A stretch of 64,000 nt of DNA. Source: CAYLMG01 sp964493425 (GTDB lineage Bacteria; Planctomycetota; Phycisphaerae; Sedimentisphaerales; Anaerobacaceae). The translations under genes and the position numbers were made by a program. The stretch covers positions 1-64,000 of the forward strand of contig CAZBMW010000010.1 of the NCBI GenBank assembly GCA_964493425.1. Reading direction: 5' to 3'. This document shows, piece after piece, positions 8,456 to 16,672 of this stretch; within the stretch, counting starts at the first letter, position 1, and every line of letters starts with the position of its first letter. The notes beneath the pieces are model-generated. The model had not been told where the DNA came from. It did not search any database and saw only the letters and a program-made list of their open reading frames with translations.

Positions 8456-9523
8456 ATGCTTGAGAGAATCTATAGAGCACAAAAACAGATAGCCGAGGCC
8501 TGCAGGCTTCTGAAACGTACCATAAACATAATGGAGGTGTGCGGAACACATACGGTAGCGATTTTTCGAAACGGGATAAAGGCAACGCTGCCCGAAGAGC
8601 TGAAGCTTCTATCGGGGCCGGGCTGTCCTGTATGTGTCACCGACCAGGGCTATATCGATACCATTATAGAACTGGCACAGCGGGAAGGTACATTGATTGC
8701 AACGTACGGCGATATGGTTCGTGTGCCGGGTAGAGGAGGCTCGCTCGAAACTACAAATACCAGTAACAATGTTAAAGTTGTTCTGAGCAGCGAGGATGCA
8801 CTCCAGCTTGCCAGAGAAAATCCGAAAAAAACGGTTGTATTCGCTGCAGTGGGATTCGAGACAACGGCGCCGGCGACGGCGGTGGCGGTGAGGGAGGCTG
8901 AATCAGAAGGCTTGAAGAACTTTTGCGTTCTGAGCAACCACAAGCTTGTCGTTCCGGCGATGCGGGAGCTGCTCAGCAGTAAGAACAATAATATCAACGG
9001 CTTTTTGTGTCCGGGCCATGTCAGTGTGATAATAGGTTACGGCGCTTTCGAACAAATAACCACTGATTACTACCAGCCCTGTGTGGTGGCAGGATTCGAG
9101 CCGATGCAAATCATCGAAGGGCTTGCAGAGATATGCAAGCAGATAACGGAAGGCAAGGCTGAGGTGAAATCGATATACAAGGCTGTGGTAACAAAAGAAG
9201 GTAATAAAAAGGCACAACAGATTATTAATGAGTGTTTCGACGTAAGTGACGGCTTGTGGCGCGGGTTCGGCAAGATTGCCATGAGCACACTTAAACTGAA
9301 GGCAAGGTACAGCGAGTTCGATGCATACAGGCGATTTAATATCACAGAATCACAAGGACATGAGCCGGACGGCTGTCGGTGCGGTGAAGTTTTAAGCGGT
9401 TTAATAGAGCCGACGGAATGCGGATTATTCGGGAAAAGCTGCAAGCCGCAAAAACCGGTCGGGCCTTGTATGGTAAGCAGTGAAGGTGCCTGCTCGGCAT
9501 ATTTCAAATACGGGCAAAGATAA
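8456..9523 (+). CDS. hypD: Hydrogenase formation protein HypD
   Basis: A 355-residue HypD. It has the N-terminal EVCGTHTVAIFRNGI segment, the redox motif GPGCPVCVT and the C-terminal cysteine cluster GCRCGEVL...ECGLFG...C that binds the [4Fe-4S] cluster. HypD is the scaffold on which HypC-bound iron receives cyanide and CO. Length is normal. It is followed by hypE with essentially no gap, as expected for a single maturation operon. Confidence 0.95.
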   Translation: MLERIYRAQKQIAEACRLLKRTINIMEVCGTHTVAIFRNGIKATLPEELKLLSGPGCPVCVTDQGYIDTIIELAQREGTLIATYGDMVRVPGRGGSLETTNTSNNVKVVLSSEDALQLARENPKKTVVFAAVGFETTAPATAVAVREAESEGLKNFCVLSNHKLVVPAMRELLSSKNNNINGFLCPGHVSVIIGYGAFEQITTDYYQPCVVAGFEPMQIIEGLAEICKQITEGKAEVKSIYKAVVTKEGNKKAQQIINECFDVSDGLWRGFGKIAMSTLKLKARYSEFDAYRRFNITESQGHEPDGCRCGEVLSGLIEPTECGLFGKSCKPQKPVGPCMVSSEGACSAYFKYGQR

Positions 9524-9534
9524 AGGTGCTGGTA

Positions 9535-10563
9535 ATGAAGGACAAGGACAAAGCTAAAATTCTGCTCGCACACGGCGGAGGCGGCCAGCTATCGGACGAG
9601 CTTATAAGGGGGACAATCCTGGAGAAACTTCAGGATGAAAAACAGGTAAAGCTCTATGATTCAGCCAATCTTGAAACAAGCTCGAAGTCGATTTGTTTTA
9701 CAACAGACAGTTATGTCGTCAAGCCCTTATTTTTCAATGGCGGTGACATAGGCAAACTGGCTGTCTGCGGCACAATCAACGATTTGGCGGTCTGTGGTGC
9801 AAGGCCTATGGCATTGTCGCTTTCCTTGATAATTGAGACCGGCCTTGAAATAAAAACGCTCGAGAGGATACTTGAGAGTATAAGAAAAGCGGCTGACGAG
9901 AGCAAGGTGAGCATTGTCACCGGCGATACAAAAACGGTGCAAACTGGTGAAGCTGATAAGATTTTTATCAATACGTCGGGTATCGGCGTCAGATTAAAGG
10001 GTGTAGAGCTGGGTTTTGATAAAATCGAAGCCGGCGACAAGATAATCCTAAGCGGCACGCTCGGCGACCATGGTATGACCATTATCTCACAGCGGGAAGG
10101 ATTTGGCAATTCTTTCAAGAGTGAGCTACAAAGCGATTGCGCATCGATAGCTGAGCCGGCATTGAAGCTGCTTGAAGAAACCGACGGTGTTAAGTTTATG
10201 CGTGACCCGACGCGAGGAGGACTCGCAGCAACACTAAATGAGATTTCGAGAGAGGCCGGTGTAAGTATCGAAATTCAACAGAGCAAAATACCGGTAAAGC
10301 CTTCGGTACAGGCAGCGGCTGATATGCTCGGCTTCGATATTTTGAATGTAGCCAACGAGGGTAAATTTGTAGCTGTTGTCTCGCCTCAATCAGTTAATAA
10401 ATGCCTAGCTGTTTGTAAAGAACACCCGCTCGGAAAAGATGCAAATATAATAGGCAAGATTGTAAAGGTCAGGGACGTTCCTACAGTGGAAATGGTAACA
10501 TCAATCGGCGGCAGAAGGATTGTGCAGATGCCCTATGGTGAGCAGCTTCCGAGGATATGCTGA
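9535..10563 (+). CDS. hypE: Hydrogenase expression/formation protein HypE
   Basis: About 342 residues of the AIR-synthase-like ATPase HypE, with the N-terminal AHGGGG motif and the C-terminal end PRIC. The last residue is the Cys that is carbamoylated by HypF and dehydrated to thiocyanate, giving the cyanide ligands. I place the start at the ATG 9535 because the AAAGG at 9522-9526 is then 8 bases upstream; a GTG at 9526 is also in frame. The stop overlaps the start of hypA by one base. Confidence 0.93.
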   Translation: MKDKDKAKILLAHGGGGQLSDELIRGTILEKLQDEKQVKLYDSANLETSSKSICFTTDSYVVKPLFFNGGDIGKLAVCGTINDLAVCGARPMALSLSLIIETGLEIKTLERILESIRKAADESKVSIVTGDTKTVQTGEADKIFINTSGIGVRLKGVELGFDKIEAGDKIILSGTLGDHGMTIISQREGFGNSFKSELQSDCASIAEPALKLLEETDGVKFMRDPTRGGLAATLNEISREAGVSIEIQQSKIPVKPSVQAAADMLGFDILNVANEGKFVAVVSPQSVNKCLAVCKEHPLGKDANIIGKIVKVRDVPTVEMVTSIGGRRIVQMPYGEQLPRIC

Positions 10564-10907
10564 TGCACGAGATGAGCGTGGCACAAAATCTTATGGCGAC
10601 AATATCGGCTGAGACGGCGAAGCAAAAGTCGAAGCCGATAAAAGCAAAGATAAGCTGCGGAATACTAAATGCAATTAATGATGAGCTGCTCGTCGAGGCG
10701 TACAGTGCAATCAGCAAAGGTACAAGCTGTGAGGGTATAGCCCTCGAGATAAAGCATAAACCGATACAGGGACTGTGCAAAAAATGCGGTCAGAAATTCG
10801 ATGTTGATTTTTCGAAATGCTGCTGTACAGGCTGCGGCAGTGTAGATTTCGAGCTTTTAGAAGATGCGCCATTGATTCTGGAAGAGATAGAATTCGAAAC
10901 GGGATAA
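10563..10907 (+). CDS. hypA: Hydrogenase nickel-incorporation protein HypA
   Basis: A 114-residue HypA. The start at 10563 gives the N-terminus MHEMSVAQ, in which the free amino end and His2 bind nickel. An in-frame ATG six bases upstream would bury this motif, so I reject it. The zinc site is the pair CKKCGQ and CTGCGS near residues 71-96. HypA delivers nickel together with HypB. The gene overlaps the hypE stop codon (TGATG) and is followed by hypB after two bases. Confidence 0.93.
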   Translation: MHEMSVAQNLMATISAETAKQKSKPIKAKISCGILNAINDELLVEAYSAISKGTSCEGIALEIKHKPIQGLCKKCGQKFDVDFSKCCCTGCGSVDFELLEDAPLILEEIEFETG

Positions 10908-10909
10908 AT

Positions 10910-11590
10910 ATGAAAGTCAAGGTCGGTAAAAAGATTCTAAGTGCGAACGAGCAGTACGCGGAACAGAACAGAAGATTCTTTGCAGAACACAAGATTCTAT
11001 GTCTTAATATGATATCGTCACCCGGCTCGGGCAAGACAAGCATTCTGACAAGAACGATAAACGAGCTTAAAGGCAAGGTTAAAATCGGTGTTATCGAAGG
11101 CGATATTCAGACCGACTATGACGCACAGAGAATAAAGGCGACAGGAGCGGATGCCGTCCAGATAAATACCGAGGGGGCCTGTCACCTGTCCGCAGCACAG
11201 GTGAGCGGTGCCATTGAGAAATTGGCTCCATCGAAGCCCAAGGTTATTATTATTGAGAACGTCGGTAACCTGGTATGCCCATCCGCTTTCGAGCTCGGTG
11301 AAAGCGCAAAAACGGCAGTGCTCTCCGTAGCAGAAGGCGACGACAAGCCAGCCAAGTATCCGGCTCTGTTTGCCAAGTCGAAGGCGCTTTTAATAAACAA
11401 GATTGATTTGCTTTCATCGGGAGCGGAAATCGACTTCGATATCGAAAAAGTAAAAAGCGCAGTTCACAGGCTAAATAAAACAATAGAGATTTTCAGTGTA
11501 TCAGCGAAAACCGGAGAAGGATTTGAAGGCTGGTGTGACTGGCTTGCTGAGCAGGCCAAAAAGATAAACGCGGCAAACGCAAATGAATAA
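10910..11590 (+). CDS. hypB: Hydrogenase nickel-incorporation GTPase HypB
   Basis: A 226-residue GTPase with the P-loop SSPGSGKTS, the EGDIQTDYDAQRI switch region, an ACHLSA motif whose Cys-His pair is the nickel/zinc site of the G domain, and NKIDLL for guanine specificity. It lacks the N-terminal CxxCGC nickel site of E. coli HypB and any His-rich stretch, so it resembles the short archaeal type. A longer open frame runs back into hypA from an upstream start. I use the ATG at 10910 because it directly follows the hypA stop. It ends the maturation operon. Confidence 0.93.
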   Translation: MKVKVGKKILSANEQYAEQNRRFFAEHKILCLNMISSPGSGKTSILTRTINELKGKVKIGVIEGDIQTDYDAQRIKATGADAVQINTEGACHLSAAQVSGAIEKLAPSKPKVIIIENVGNLVCPSAFELGESAKTAVLSVAEGDDKPAKYPALFAKSKALLINKIDLLSSGAEIDFDIEKVKSAVHRLNKTIEIFSVSAKTGEGFEGWCDWLAEQAKKINAANANE

Positions 11591-11594
11591 TCAT

Positions 11595-11623
11595 TTGAAA
11601 AGATTAAGTGAACCAGTTATTAT
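11595..11623 (+). promoter_or_regulatory. Sigma70-type promoter for tRNA-Arg
   Basis: TTGAAA at 11595-11600 and TATTAT at 11618-11623 are separated by 17 bases, and the tRNA begins 12 bases further on. Five of six bases fit the consensus in each hexamer. The spacing relative to the tRNA is what one expects for its own promoter. Confidence 0.6.
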
Positions 11624-11635
11624 GTCTTCTGATTC

Positions 11636-11709
11636 GCGCCCGTAGCTCAGTAGGATAGAGCATCGGTTTCCTAAACCGGAGGTCACAGGTTCGAATCCTG
11701 TCGGGCGTA
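11636..11709 (+). tRNA. tRNA-Arg (anticodon CCT)
   Basis: A 74-base cloverleaf. The acceptor stem GCGCCCG pairs with CGGGCGT (one G-T pair at the end). The D arm is GCTC/GAGC, and the anticodon stem TCGGT/ACCGG holds the loop TTCCTAA, hence anticodon CCT. The T arm is ACAGG-TTCGAAT-CCTGT and the discriminator is A. The 3' CCA is not encoded. It lies directly downstream of hypB with its own promoter. Confidence 0.95.
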
Positions 11710-11734
11710 GTTGAATGTAATTTAGAAGTCGGCA

Positions 11735-11768
11735 TAAAAAAACCCCTCGTATTCGAAGGGGTTTTAAA
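11735..11768. terminator. Bidirectional intrinsic terminator
   Basis: The stem AAAACCCCT (11739-11747) pairs with AGGGGTTTT (11757-11765), flanked by an A-run on the left and a T-run on the right, so it can stop transcription in both directions. It sits between the hyp/tRNA-Arg block and the convergent xerC gene. Confidence 0.85.
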
Positions 11769-11803
11769 TTTTTAATTTGTCGCTAAATTAAAAGACGAGC
11801 GAA

Positions 11804-12829
11804 TTATCCCTCACTGCCGTTATCTGTCGAAGTCTGATTTTCTCGAGGATGAGCACCATCATAAACATCTTTTAGCTTTTTGGTGTTCAGGTGGGTGTAA
11901 ATCTGAGTCGTCGAAAGTGACTGGTGGCCGAGCAGCTCCTGTACACTTCTAAGGTCCGCACCATTATTCAACATATGCGTGGCGAAGCTATGTCTTAAAG
12001 TATGCGGGCTGATGTTGGGGTCGAGGCCGGCCATCTTCAAGTACTTATCCATCTTGCGTCGAACACTTCTTGTGCTAAGGCGGCCGCCGTGCTTGTTGAC
12101 AAACAAAACTTTGTTGTCAAAATCAGGATTGCTCTGCGCGCGTTTGTTTCGAAATTCCATATAGTGCTGGATAGCCTGTAGAGCAGAAGTGCCAATTGGA
12201 GCGATTCTTTCCTTTTTGCCCTTTCCTCTGACATGTATAACTTCACCAAGAAAATCAATATCACCCATATTTAACGCCACGAGCTCGCTGACTCTTATTC
12301 CGGTGCTGTAAAGCGTTTCCATAATAGCTCTGTCCCTTGCTCCAAGCCAGCTGTCGGCTGGTGGAGCTTCAAGCAGCCGTTTTACCTCTTCGTACTCAAG
12401 GATACGCGGCAGCTTTCTTTCTTGTTTCGGTGTCCTGACGAGCATAACGGGATTGGATTCGACAAGTCCTCTTTTGACCAGGAACTTGTAGAAGCTTCGC
12501 AAAGTAGCGAGCTTGCGAGCCAGGGTTGCTTTTGAGTGCTGCTTTTCATTGAGATACGCCAAATAGCTTCTGATGGAATCGACGTCGACCGCTACAAACA
12601 ACTTATCCAAATCAACATCGGTATACTCCTTTACGGCAGTAACGCTGCCGCCCTGCTGCTGAGCAGATGAGATGCCCTGCGCACCCGAGAAGGTACCTTC
12701 AGGAGCACCGGCGAGGAACTCACAAAATTGTCTAAGGTCAGCACCATAACACTTTGCGGTATGTTCGGAAAATCTTTTTTCGAAACTCAGGTAGTTAAGA
12801 AAGTCCTGTACAATATGACTGTTTTCCAT
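11804..12829 (-). CDS. xerC: Tyrosine recombinase XerC/XerD
   Basis: A 341-residue site-specific recombinase. The catalytic domain has Arg in STGIRVSEL, Lys in GKGKKER, HTLRHSFATH, the second His in LGHQSLSTTQ and the nucleophile Tyr in IYTH. It resolves chromosome dimers at dif in most bacteria. The N-terminal core-binding domain carries about 40 extra, Ala/Gly/Gln-rich residues (about 40-80), which explains the length above the usual 295-310. There is no phage context around it. The small gene upstream is 24 bases away and may be co-transcribed. XerC versus XerD cannot be decided from sequence alone. Confidence 0.85.
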   Translation of the reverse strand: MENSHIVQDFLNYLSFEKRFSEHTAKCYGADLRQFCEFLAGAPEGTFSGAQGISSAQQQGGSVTAVKEYTDVDLDKLFVAVDVDSIRSYLAYLNEKQHSKATLARKLATLRSFYKFLVKRGLVESNPVMLVRTPKQERKLPRILEYEEVKRLLEAPPADSWLGARDRAIMETLYSTGIRVSELVALNMGDIDFLGEVIHVRGKGKKERIAPIGTSALQAIQHYMEFRNKRAQSNPDFDNKVLFVNKHGGRLSTRSVRRKMDKYLKMAGLDPNISPHTLRHSFATHMLNNGADLRSVQELLGHQSLSTTQIYTHLNTKKLKDVYDGAHPRENQTSTDNGSEG

Positions 12830-12853
12830 AATAGTATATCCTAATCAAAATAG

Positions 12854-13099
12854 TTAACCTGCCTCAATTCGCATATCTGAATTTTCAGATTCACGTAAAA
12901 TTTCGTCAGCCTGTCCGATAAGGGACTGCGTAAGCTTAAAACTAAGTACAGCAGCATCGAACCAATCAAAATTTGTTCTTCTGTCTTTGGCCTGCTCGAT
13001 GAGAGCATCCAGTAGTCTATCCTCGCAGCCGCCTTCGTAGCGGAAGATAAATTTCTCTTCCCCTTTATTCAAGACTAATTGTCTCTTTATACCTTTCAT
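12854..13099 (-). CDS. Small conserved-looking protein of unknown function
   Basis: An 81-residue soluble, acidic protein that I do not recognise. It has a basic N-terminus (KGIKRQLVLNKGEE), a central RYEGGCEDRLLDALIEQAKD helix-like segment and DWFDAAVLSFKLTQSLIG. It has no signal peptide or membrane segment. It ends 24 bases before xerC on the same strand, so co-transcription is likely. Codon use and length make a real gene plausible. No function is proposed. Confidence 0.6.
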   Translation of the reverse strand: MKGIKRQLVLNKGEEKFIFRYEGGCEDRLLDALIEQAKDRRTNFDWFDAAVLSFKLTQSLIGQADEILRESENSDMRIEAG

Positions 13100-13329
13100 A
13101 ATTTATCAGGCCATAACATTTATAGTTATCGGTCTCAGCATAGAGCACTTTAAGTAAAAACTTAGAAAAACTGGAAAATACGATAAAATCGACATCTTCC
13201 GAACAACTACAATGCTTTTATCGGCCAATCACTGTACCGCCTTTACAAAATTGATTACGAATAATTGCAAAAAAACGGTAAATTTTAATAATTTTATCGT
13301 ACTGTATGAACAGGCGGTGAACCGGTAAG

Positions 13330-14307
13330 TCAAATTGCCTTGTAAAAAACGATTCCGTTTTTGCGCTCGGAACTTATGAGCCTGCTTTGTTCAAGGCAGG
13401 TGAGATACTTTACAGCCTGGTTGCGATGAATTCCGAGCGATGAAGATATATCATCAAGAGAGCAAGGCCTGCGTTTTAGCATTGATAATAAGGTTTCCAT
13501 AGCCTGGGTATCGTCAACAGAGAACTGAGCAGACTTTGCAGCAGTGTGCTTGTCGCCGTTATCCGGCAAGGGCAGCTTCGCCAAATCGGCAATAATTTCA
13601 CATTGCGGTCCAAAGAAATCTGCTATGTCCCGGAGCCTGTGGGGGTCCGGCAGCTTGACCAAAGTATCTGCAGTCGGTCTAACAGCAGTGTTAAGCTGGA
13701 TTTTGTCGGGACGGATAAGCTCAACAGCCCGCTTGATGCTGCCAAGCTGCTGTGCTCCAGTATTTATCGAATCGACAAGAAAAACCTCGAGCCAGATTTG
13801 ACCGACGAACTGCTTTCTTAGTTCGCATAGTCCAGAAATAACTTTTTCAATATTGATATCAGGGTGAGGACGATTTATCTTTTCGAATGTCTTCTGGTCC
13901 CCGGCATCAAGAGAAGGCAGAATAAGGTCGGCCTTCGAGCAATCGGCTCTGACATCCGGCTTATAAAGAAGTGTTCCGTTTGTCAGAACGGCCACGGGGA
14001 TTGCTGTGATTTTTTTTATATTTGAAATCATCTCGCCGAGCCCTGAATTCAGCGTCGGCTCACCTGAGCCGCTTAAGGTTATGTAATCCGCGGTCAGGCC
14101 TTTAGCAATTCTGTTTTGCAGCTCGGATAGGATGTCTTCAACAGGTACAAATTCCTTTCTTTCGATCGTTTTTTGTGTGGTTCTTCCGAGCTGACAATAA
14201 ACACAGTCAAGGGTGCACACCTTAAAGGGGACGATATCAACACCCAAACTTAGACCTAACCTTCTTGAAGGCACCGGTCCATATAAATATCGTTCTTTAT
14301 ATTCCAC
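13330..14307 (-). CDS. Radical SAM protein (COG0731 type) with C-terminal winged helix
   Basis: A 325-residue protein. Residues 1-240 form a radical SAM core with YGPVPSRRLG at the N-terminus and the cluster motif CTLDCVYC, then LSGSGEPTLN and AVLTNGTLL. The last 75 residues look like a winged-helix domain (LDDISSSLGIHRNQAVKYLTCLEQSRLI). The substrate is unknown; the core resembles Fe-S oxidoreductases of the COG0731 group. A GTG start is used, three bases after kdsA, so it is co-transcribed with kdsA. A 230-base AT-rich spacer with no gene follows downstream. Confidence 0.75.
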   Translation of the reverse strand: MEYKERYLYGPVPSRRLGLSLGVDIVPFKVCTLDCVYCQLGRTTQKTIERKEFVPVEDILSELQNRIAKGLTADYITLSGSGEPTLNSGLGEMISNIKKITAIPVAVLTNGTLLYKPDVRADCSKADLILPSLDAGDQKTFEKINRPHPDINIEKVISGLCELRKQFVGQIWLEVFLVDSINTGAQQLGSIKRAVELIRPDKIQLNTAVRPTADTLVKLPDPHRLRDIADFFGPQCEIIADLAKLPLPDNGDKHTAAKSAQFSVDDTQAMETLLSMLKRRPCSLDDISSSLGIHRNQAVKYLTCLEQSRLISSERKNGIVFYKAI

Positions 14308-14310
14308 TTT

Positions 14311-15126
14311 TTATCTGCGAATGATATCGAAAATATTTTTACAAACTTTTAGAAGCTCCTCAAGCCAATCGATGGGCAAAATTGAAGCGGCATCCGACTT
14401 TGCTTTATCGGGTTCCGGATGAACTTCAAGGAATAAGCCGTTAGCGCCTGCGGCGACGGCGGCTCTGGCAAGAATAGGAGCCATATCGCGCCTTCCTGCG
14501 CTTCTATCCCCGAGGCCGCCCGGCTGCTGTGTGCTGTGCGTGACATCAAAGACCACAGGACAGCCAAGTTTTTTCATAGTATCGATAGCGGTCATATCAT
14601 TGACAAGACGGTTGTATCCGAAGAATGTCCCTCTCTCGGTGAGCATAATTTTCTCGTTTCCACAGGATTTAATCTTTTCGACGACGTTTTTCATTTCATC
14701 GGGTGAGAGGAACTGACCTTTCTTAACATTGAGAGGCTTTCCGGTTTCGGCACAGGCGCAAAGCAGGTCGGTCTGTCTGCAGAGAAAGGCCGGGACCTGA
14801 AGACAATCGACAACTTCAGCAGCGATTTGTGCCTGAGCAGGTTCGTGGACGTCCGTCATAACAGGCAGTGAAGTTTTTTTGCGAACCTGTGCAAGAATCT
14901 CAAGGCCCTTCTTGATACCTGGTCCACGGTAGCTTTTAATACTCGAGCGGTTTGCCTTGTCAAAGCTGGCCTTGAAAACAACGCCGACATCAAGCTCCTT
15001 ACTTATCTCACAGAGCCTATCTGCAATATCCAGACAGATATCCGGTGATTCAATAACACAAGGTCCAGCTATTACGAACAAGGGCGCATCGAGACCAATT
15101 TGAACAGCACCGATTTTGAAAGTCAC
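14311..15126 (-). CDS. kdsA: 3-deoxy-8-phosphooctulonate synthase (KDO 8-phosphate synthase)
   Basis: A 271-residue KdsA that condenses phosphoenolpyruvate with arabinose 5-phosphate for lipopolysaccharide KDO. Motifs include AGPCVIES, KASFDKANRSS, PVMTDVHEP, LTERGTFFGYN and FDVTHSTQQPG. The Cys of AGPCVIES occupies the position that distinguishes the metal-dependent class from the metal-free E. coli type (Asn), so a metalloenzyme is predicted. It indicates an outer membrane with LPS. It lies directly upstream of the radical SAM gene and 59 bases after the diacylglycerol-kinase-like gene. Confidence 0.95.
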   Translation of the reverse strand: MTFKIGAVQIGLDAPLFVIAGPCVIESPDICLDIADRLCEISKELDVGVVFKASFDKANRSSIKSYRGPGIKKGLEILAQVRKKTSLPVMTDVHEPAQAQIAAEVVDCLQVPAFLCRQTDLLCACAETGKPLNVKKGQFLSPDEMKNVVEKIKSCGNEKIMLTERGTFFGYNRLVNDMTAIDTMKKLGCPVVFDVTHSTQQPGGLGDRSAGRRDMAPILARAAVAAGANGLFLEVHPEPDKAKSDAASILPIDWLEELLKVCKNIFDIIRR

Positions 15127-15185
15127 TTTATTGTTCCTTTATAAAATCGCTATAAATTTTTGAATACGATTCCTGATTCATAAAT

Positions 15186-16145
15186 TCAACCTATAGCTCT
15201 GATAAGTCTGGTTCGCACACCCGCTGGTCTCGCACCTTCCGGGACCATTACATTAACAGCGTGCTGTATTACATCAATCCTCACGGGCAAAGCCGGCCCC
15301 GGGTCACCGTCAATTTCAGTCGCCAAATCCGGGCTATCGGAGGAAACAATTACATTTTTTCCCTGACGATAAATAACATCACGAGAATTGCTGTGATGTT
15401 TTAATACGGTCAGGATTGAATGTTTAACCAGATGCGTACGCGATGCACATTTATAAATACAGATATCAAGCAAGCCGTCACCGAAGTCTGCATAATGTAG
15501 TATTTCGAGGCCGAGAGCATACCGGGATATATTTCCAACAAAAACCAGAGCGGGACCATCAAAAATAACCTCTCCGTCGAGTTCAACCTTTAATCCGTCA
15601 AATCTATAATCCCAGAACGTTCTCCAAATAGGCCAAAGATAATCAAGATGGTCTATGTGGCCTGAACGAAGCTCTGCGACACGTTTAATAATTAGCCCAT
15701 CGAATCCGAAACCGGCAATGGAAGTAAAGCATTTTCCGTTTGCACTGCCGAGGTCGAGCGCTCTTGTAAAACCACCTTCAAAAGTTTTTACGAGGGTCTG
15801 GAATTTTTCATCGAAGCCCAGCTCATTTGCGAGCAGATTCTCGGTACCCGCGGGCACAATGAGCATAGGTATTTTGGTATTTCTGAGACCGTCGGCGACC
15901 TCCCTGACCACACCATCCCCACCAGATGCAACAACCAATGCGCAATCATCAGATTGAGCGGCACTTTGGGCAAACTCGAAGGCATCTTCGAGAGAAGCTG
16001 TAAGCATAGCATTAAGCTTGAAGCCTTTATCAAGAAGATACTTTCTGAACTGACGACTGATAGTCCTCTGGCTTCCGGCACCAGCCTTTGGATTTACTAT
16101 ATAAGCGATATAACCATCATCCGGTTTCATCGGCTTCACTTTCAA
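15186..16145 (-). CDS. Diacylglycerol kinase family lipid kinase
   Basis: A 319-residue protein of the DAGK/YegS/sphingosine-kinase fold. It has NPKAGAGS near residue 18, the nucleotide motif ASGGDGVVREVADGL (canonical GGDGT has become GGDGV), PAGTENLLANELG and a C-terminal beta domain with FGDGLLDICIY. Such enzymes phosphorylate lipid alcohols in the membrane; the substrate is not predictable. Its start overlaps the CYTH gene stop by 4 bases, so the two are translationally coupled. Confidence 0.8.
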   Translation of the reverse strand: MKVKPMKPDDGYIAYIVNPKAGAGSQRTISRQFRKYLLDKGFKLNAMLTASLEDAFEFAQSAAQSDDCALVVASGGDGVVREVADGLRNTKIPMLIVPAGTENLLANELGFDEKFQTLVKTFEGGFTRALDLGSANGKCFTSIAGFGFDGLIIKRVAELRSGHIDHLDYLWPIWRTFWDYRFDGLKVELDGEVIFDGPALVFVGNISRYALGLEILHYADFGDGLLDICIYKCASRTHLVKHSILTVLKHHSNSRDVIYRQGKNVIVSSDSPDLATEIDGDPGPALPVRIDVIQHAVNVMVPEGARPAGVRTRLIRAIG

Positions 16146-16672
16146 AGATTACTTTTTGTTTTAGTCACAAGCTCGGCATAACTGTCAGGTATATGCCTGA
16201 TATTTTCAAGGCCAAGTTTGTTTTGGACTTCTGCAATTTTCAAGCTATCCGGCCCTTCTATTTCAACAAAACAGCCCAGTGAAGGCAGATTATCCAGAGC
16301 TACGAAACAGGAGCATAATTGCCATACTTTACGTTCTTTTTCAATAACGAGCTTTTTTTTATAACCCAGAACAGAAAGTAAATTCTCAGCCGATGCGACA
16401 TCGCTTACCTGAATTTCTATTTCGAGCCTTTTTTTAAAATCGTCTTTTTGCTTCGGGCCTTTATAAGTTAAAAAGGTTGTTTTGCCGTTTTCGATTGACT
16501 GCAGACGCAACCTGAGGCATTTATCATTTTTTGCAAAGGACGATTTCTCATCGTCAAAATAGAAGTCGATTTGATGCTGCTGCTCAACAAATTGTGCACC
16601 GAGCGCTTGAAGTTGTTTTTCAACGCTCTCGAGGGAATCAACTTTTAATTTAGCTTCGATTTCAGTATTCAT
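16142..16672 (-). CDS. CYTH-domain protein (CyaB-like)
   Basis: A 176-residue CYTH protein beginning with MNTEIEAKL, the EIEAK signature that binds metal-triphosphate. The further acid and basic strands LRLRL, FLTYKG, RLEIEI and FVEIEG line the tunnel. CYTH members include class IV adenylate cyclases, thiamine triphosphatases and inorganic triphosphatases; the CyaB-like length fits but does not decide the reaction. Its start codon abuts the stop of the S8 peptidase gene and its end overlaps the lipid-kinase gene by 4 bases. Confidence 0.8.
   Translation of the reverse strand: MNTEIEAKLKVDSLESVEKQLQALGAQFVEQQHQIDFYFDDEKSSFAKNDKCLRLRLQSIENGKTTFLTYKGPKQKDDFKKRLEIEIQVSDVASAENLLSVLGYKKKLVIEKERKVWQLCSCFVALDNLPSLGCFVEIEGPDSLKIAEVQNKLGLENIRHIPDSYAELVTKTKSNL

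Noticed and set aside
10817..11590. hypB beginning at 10817
   Set aside because: It would overlap hypA by 90 bases; ATG 10910 directly after hypA gives the normal HypB N-terminus.
11804..12829. An integron or phage integrase instead of XerC
   Set aside because: No attachment sites, phage genes or gene cassettes surround it, and the sequence fits the Xer group.
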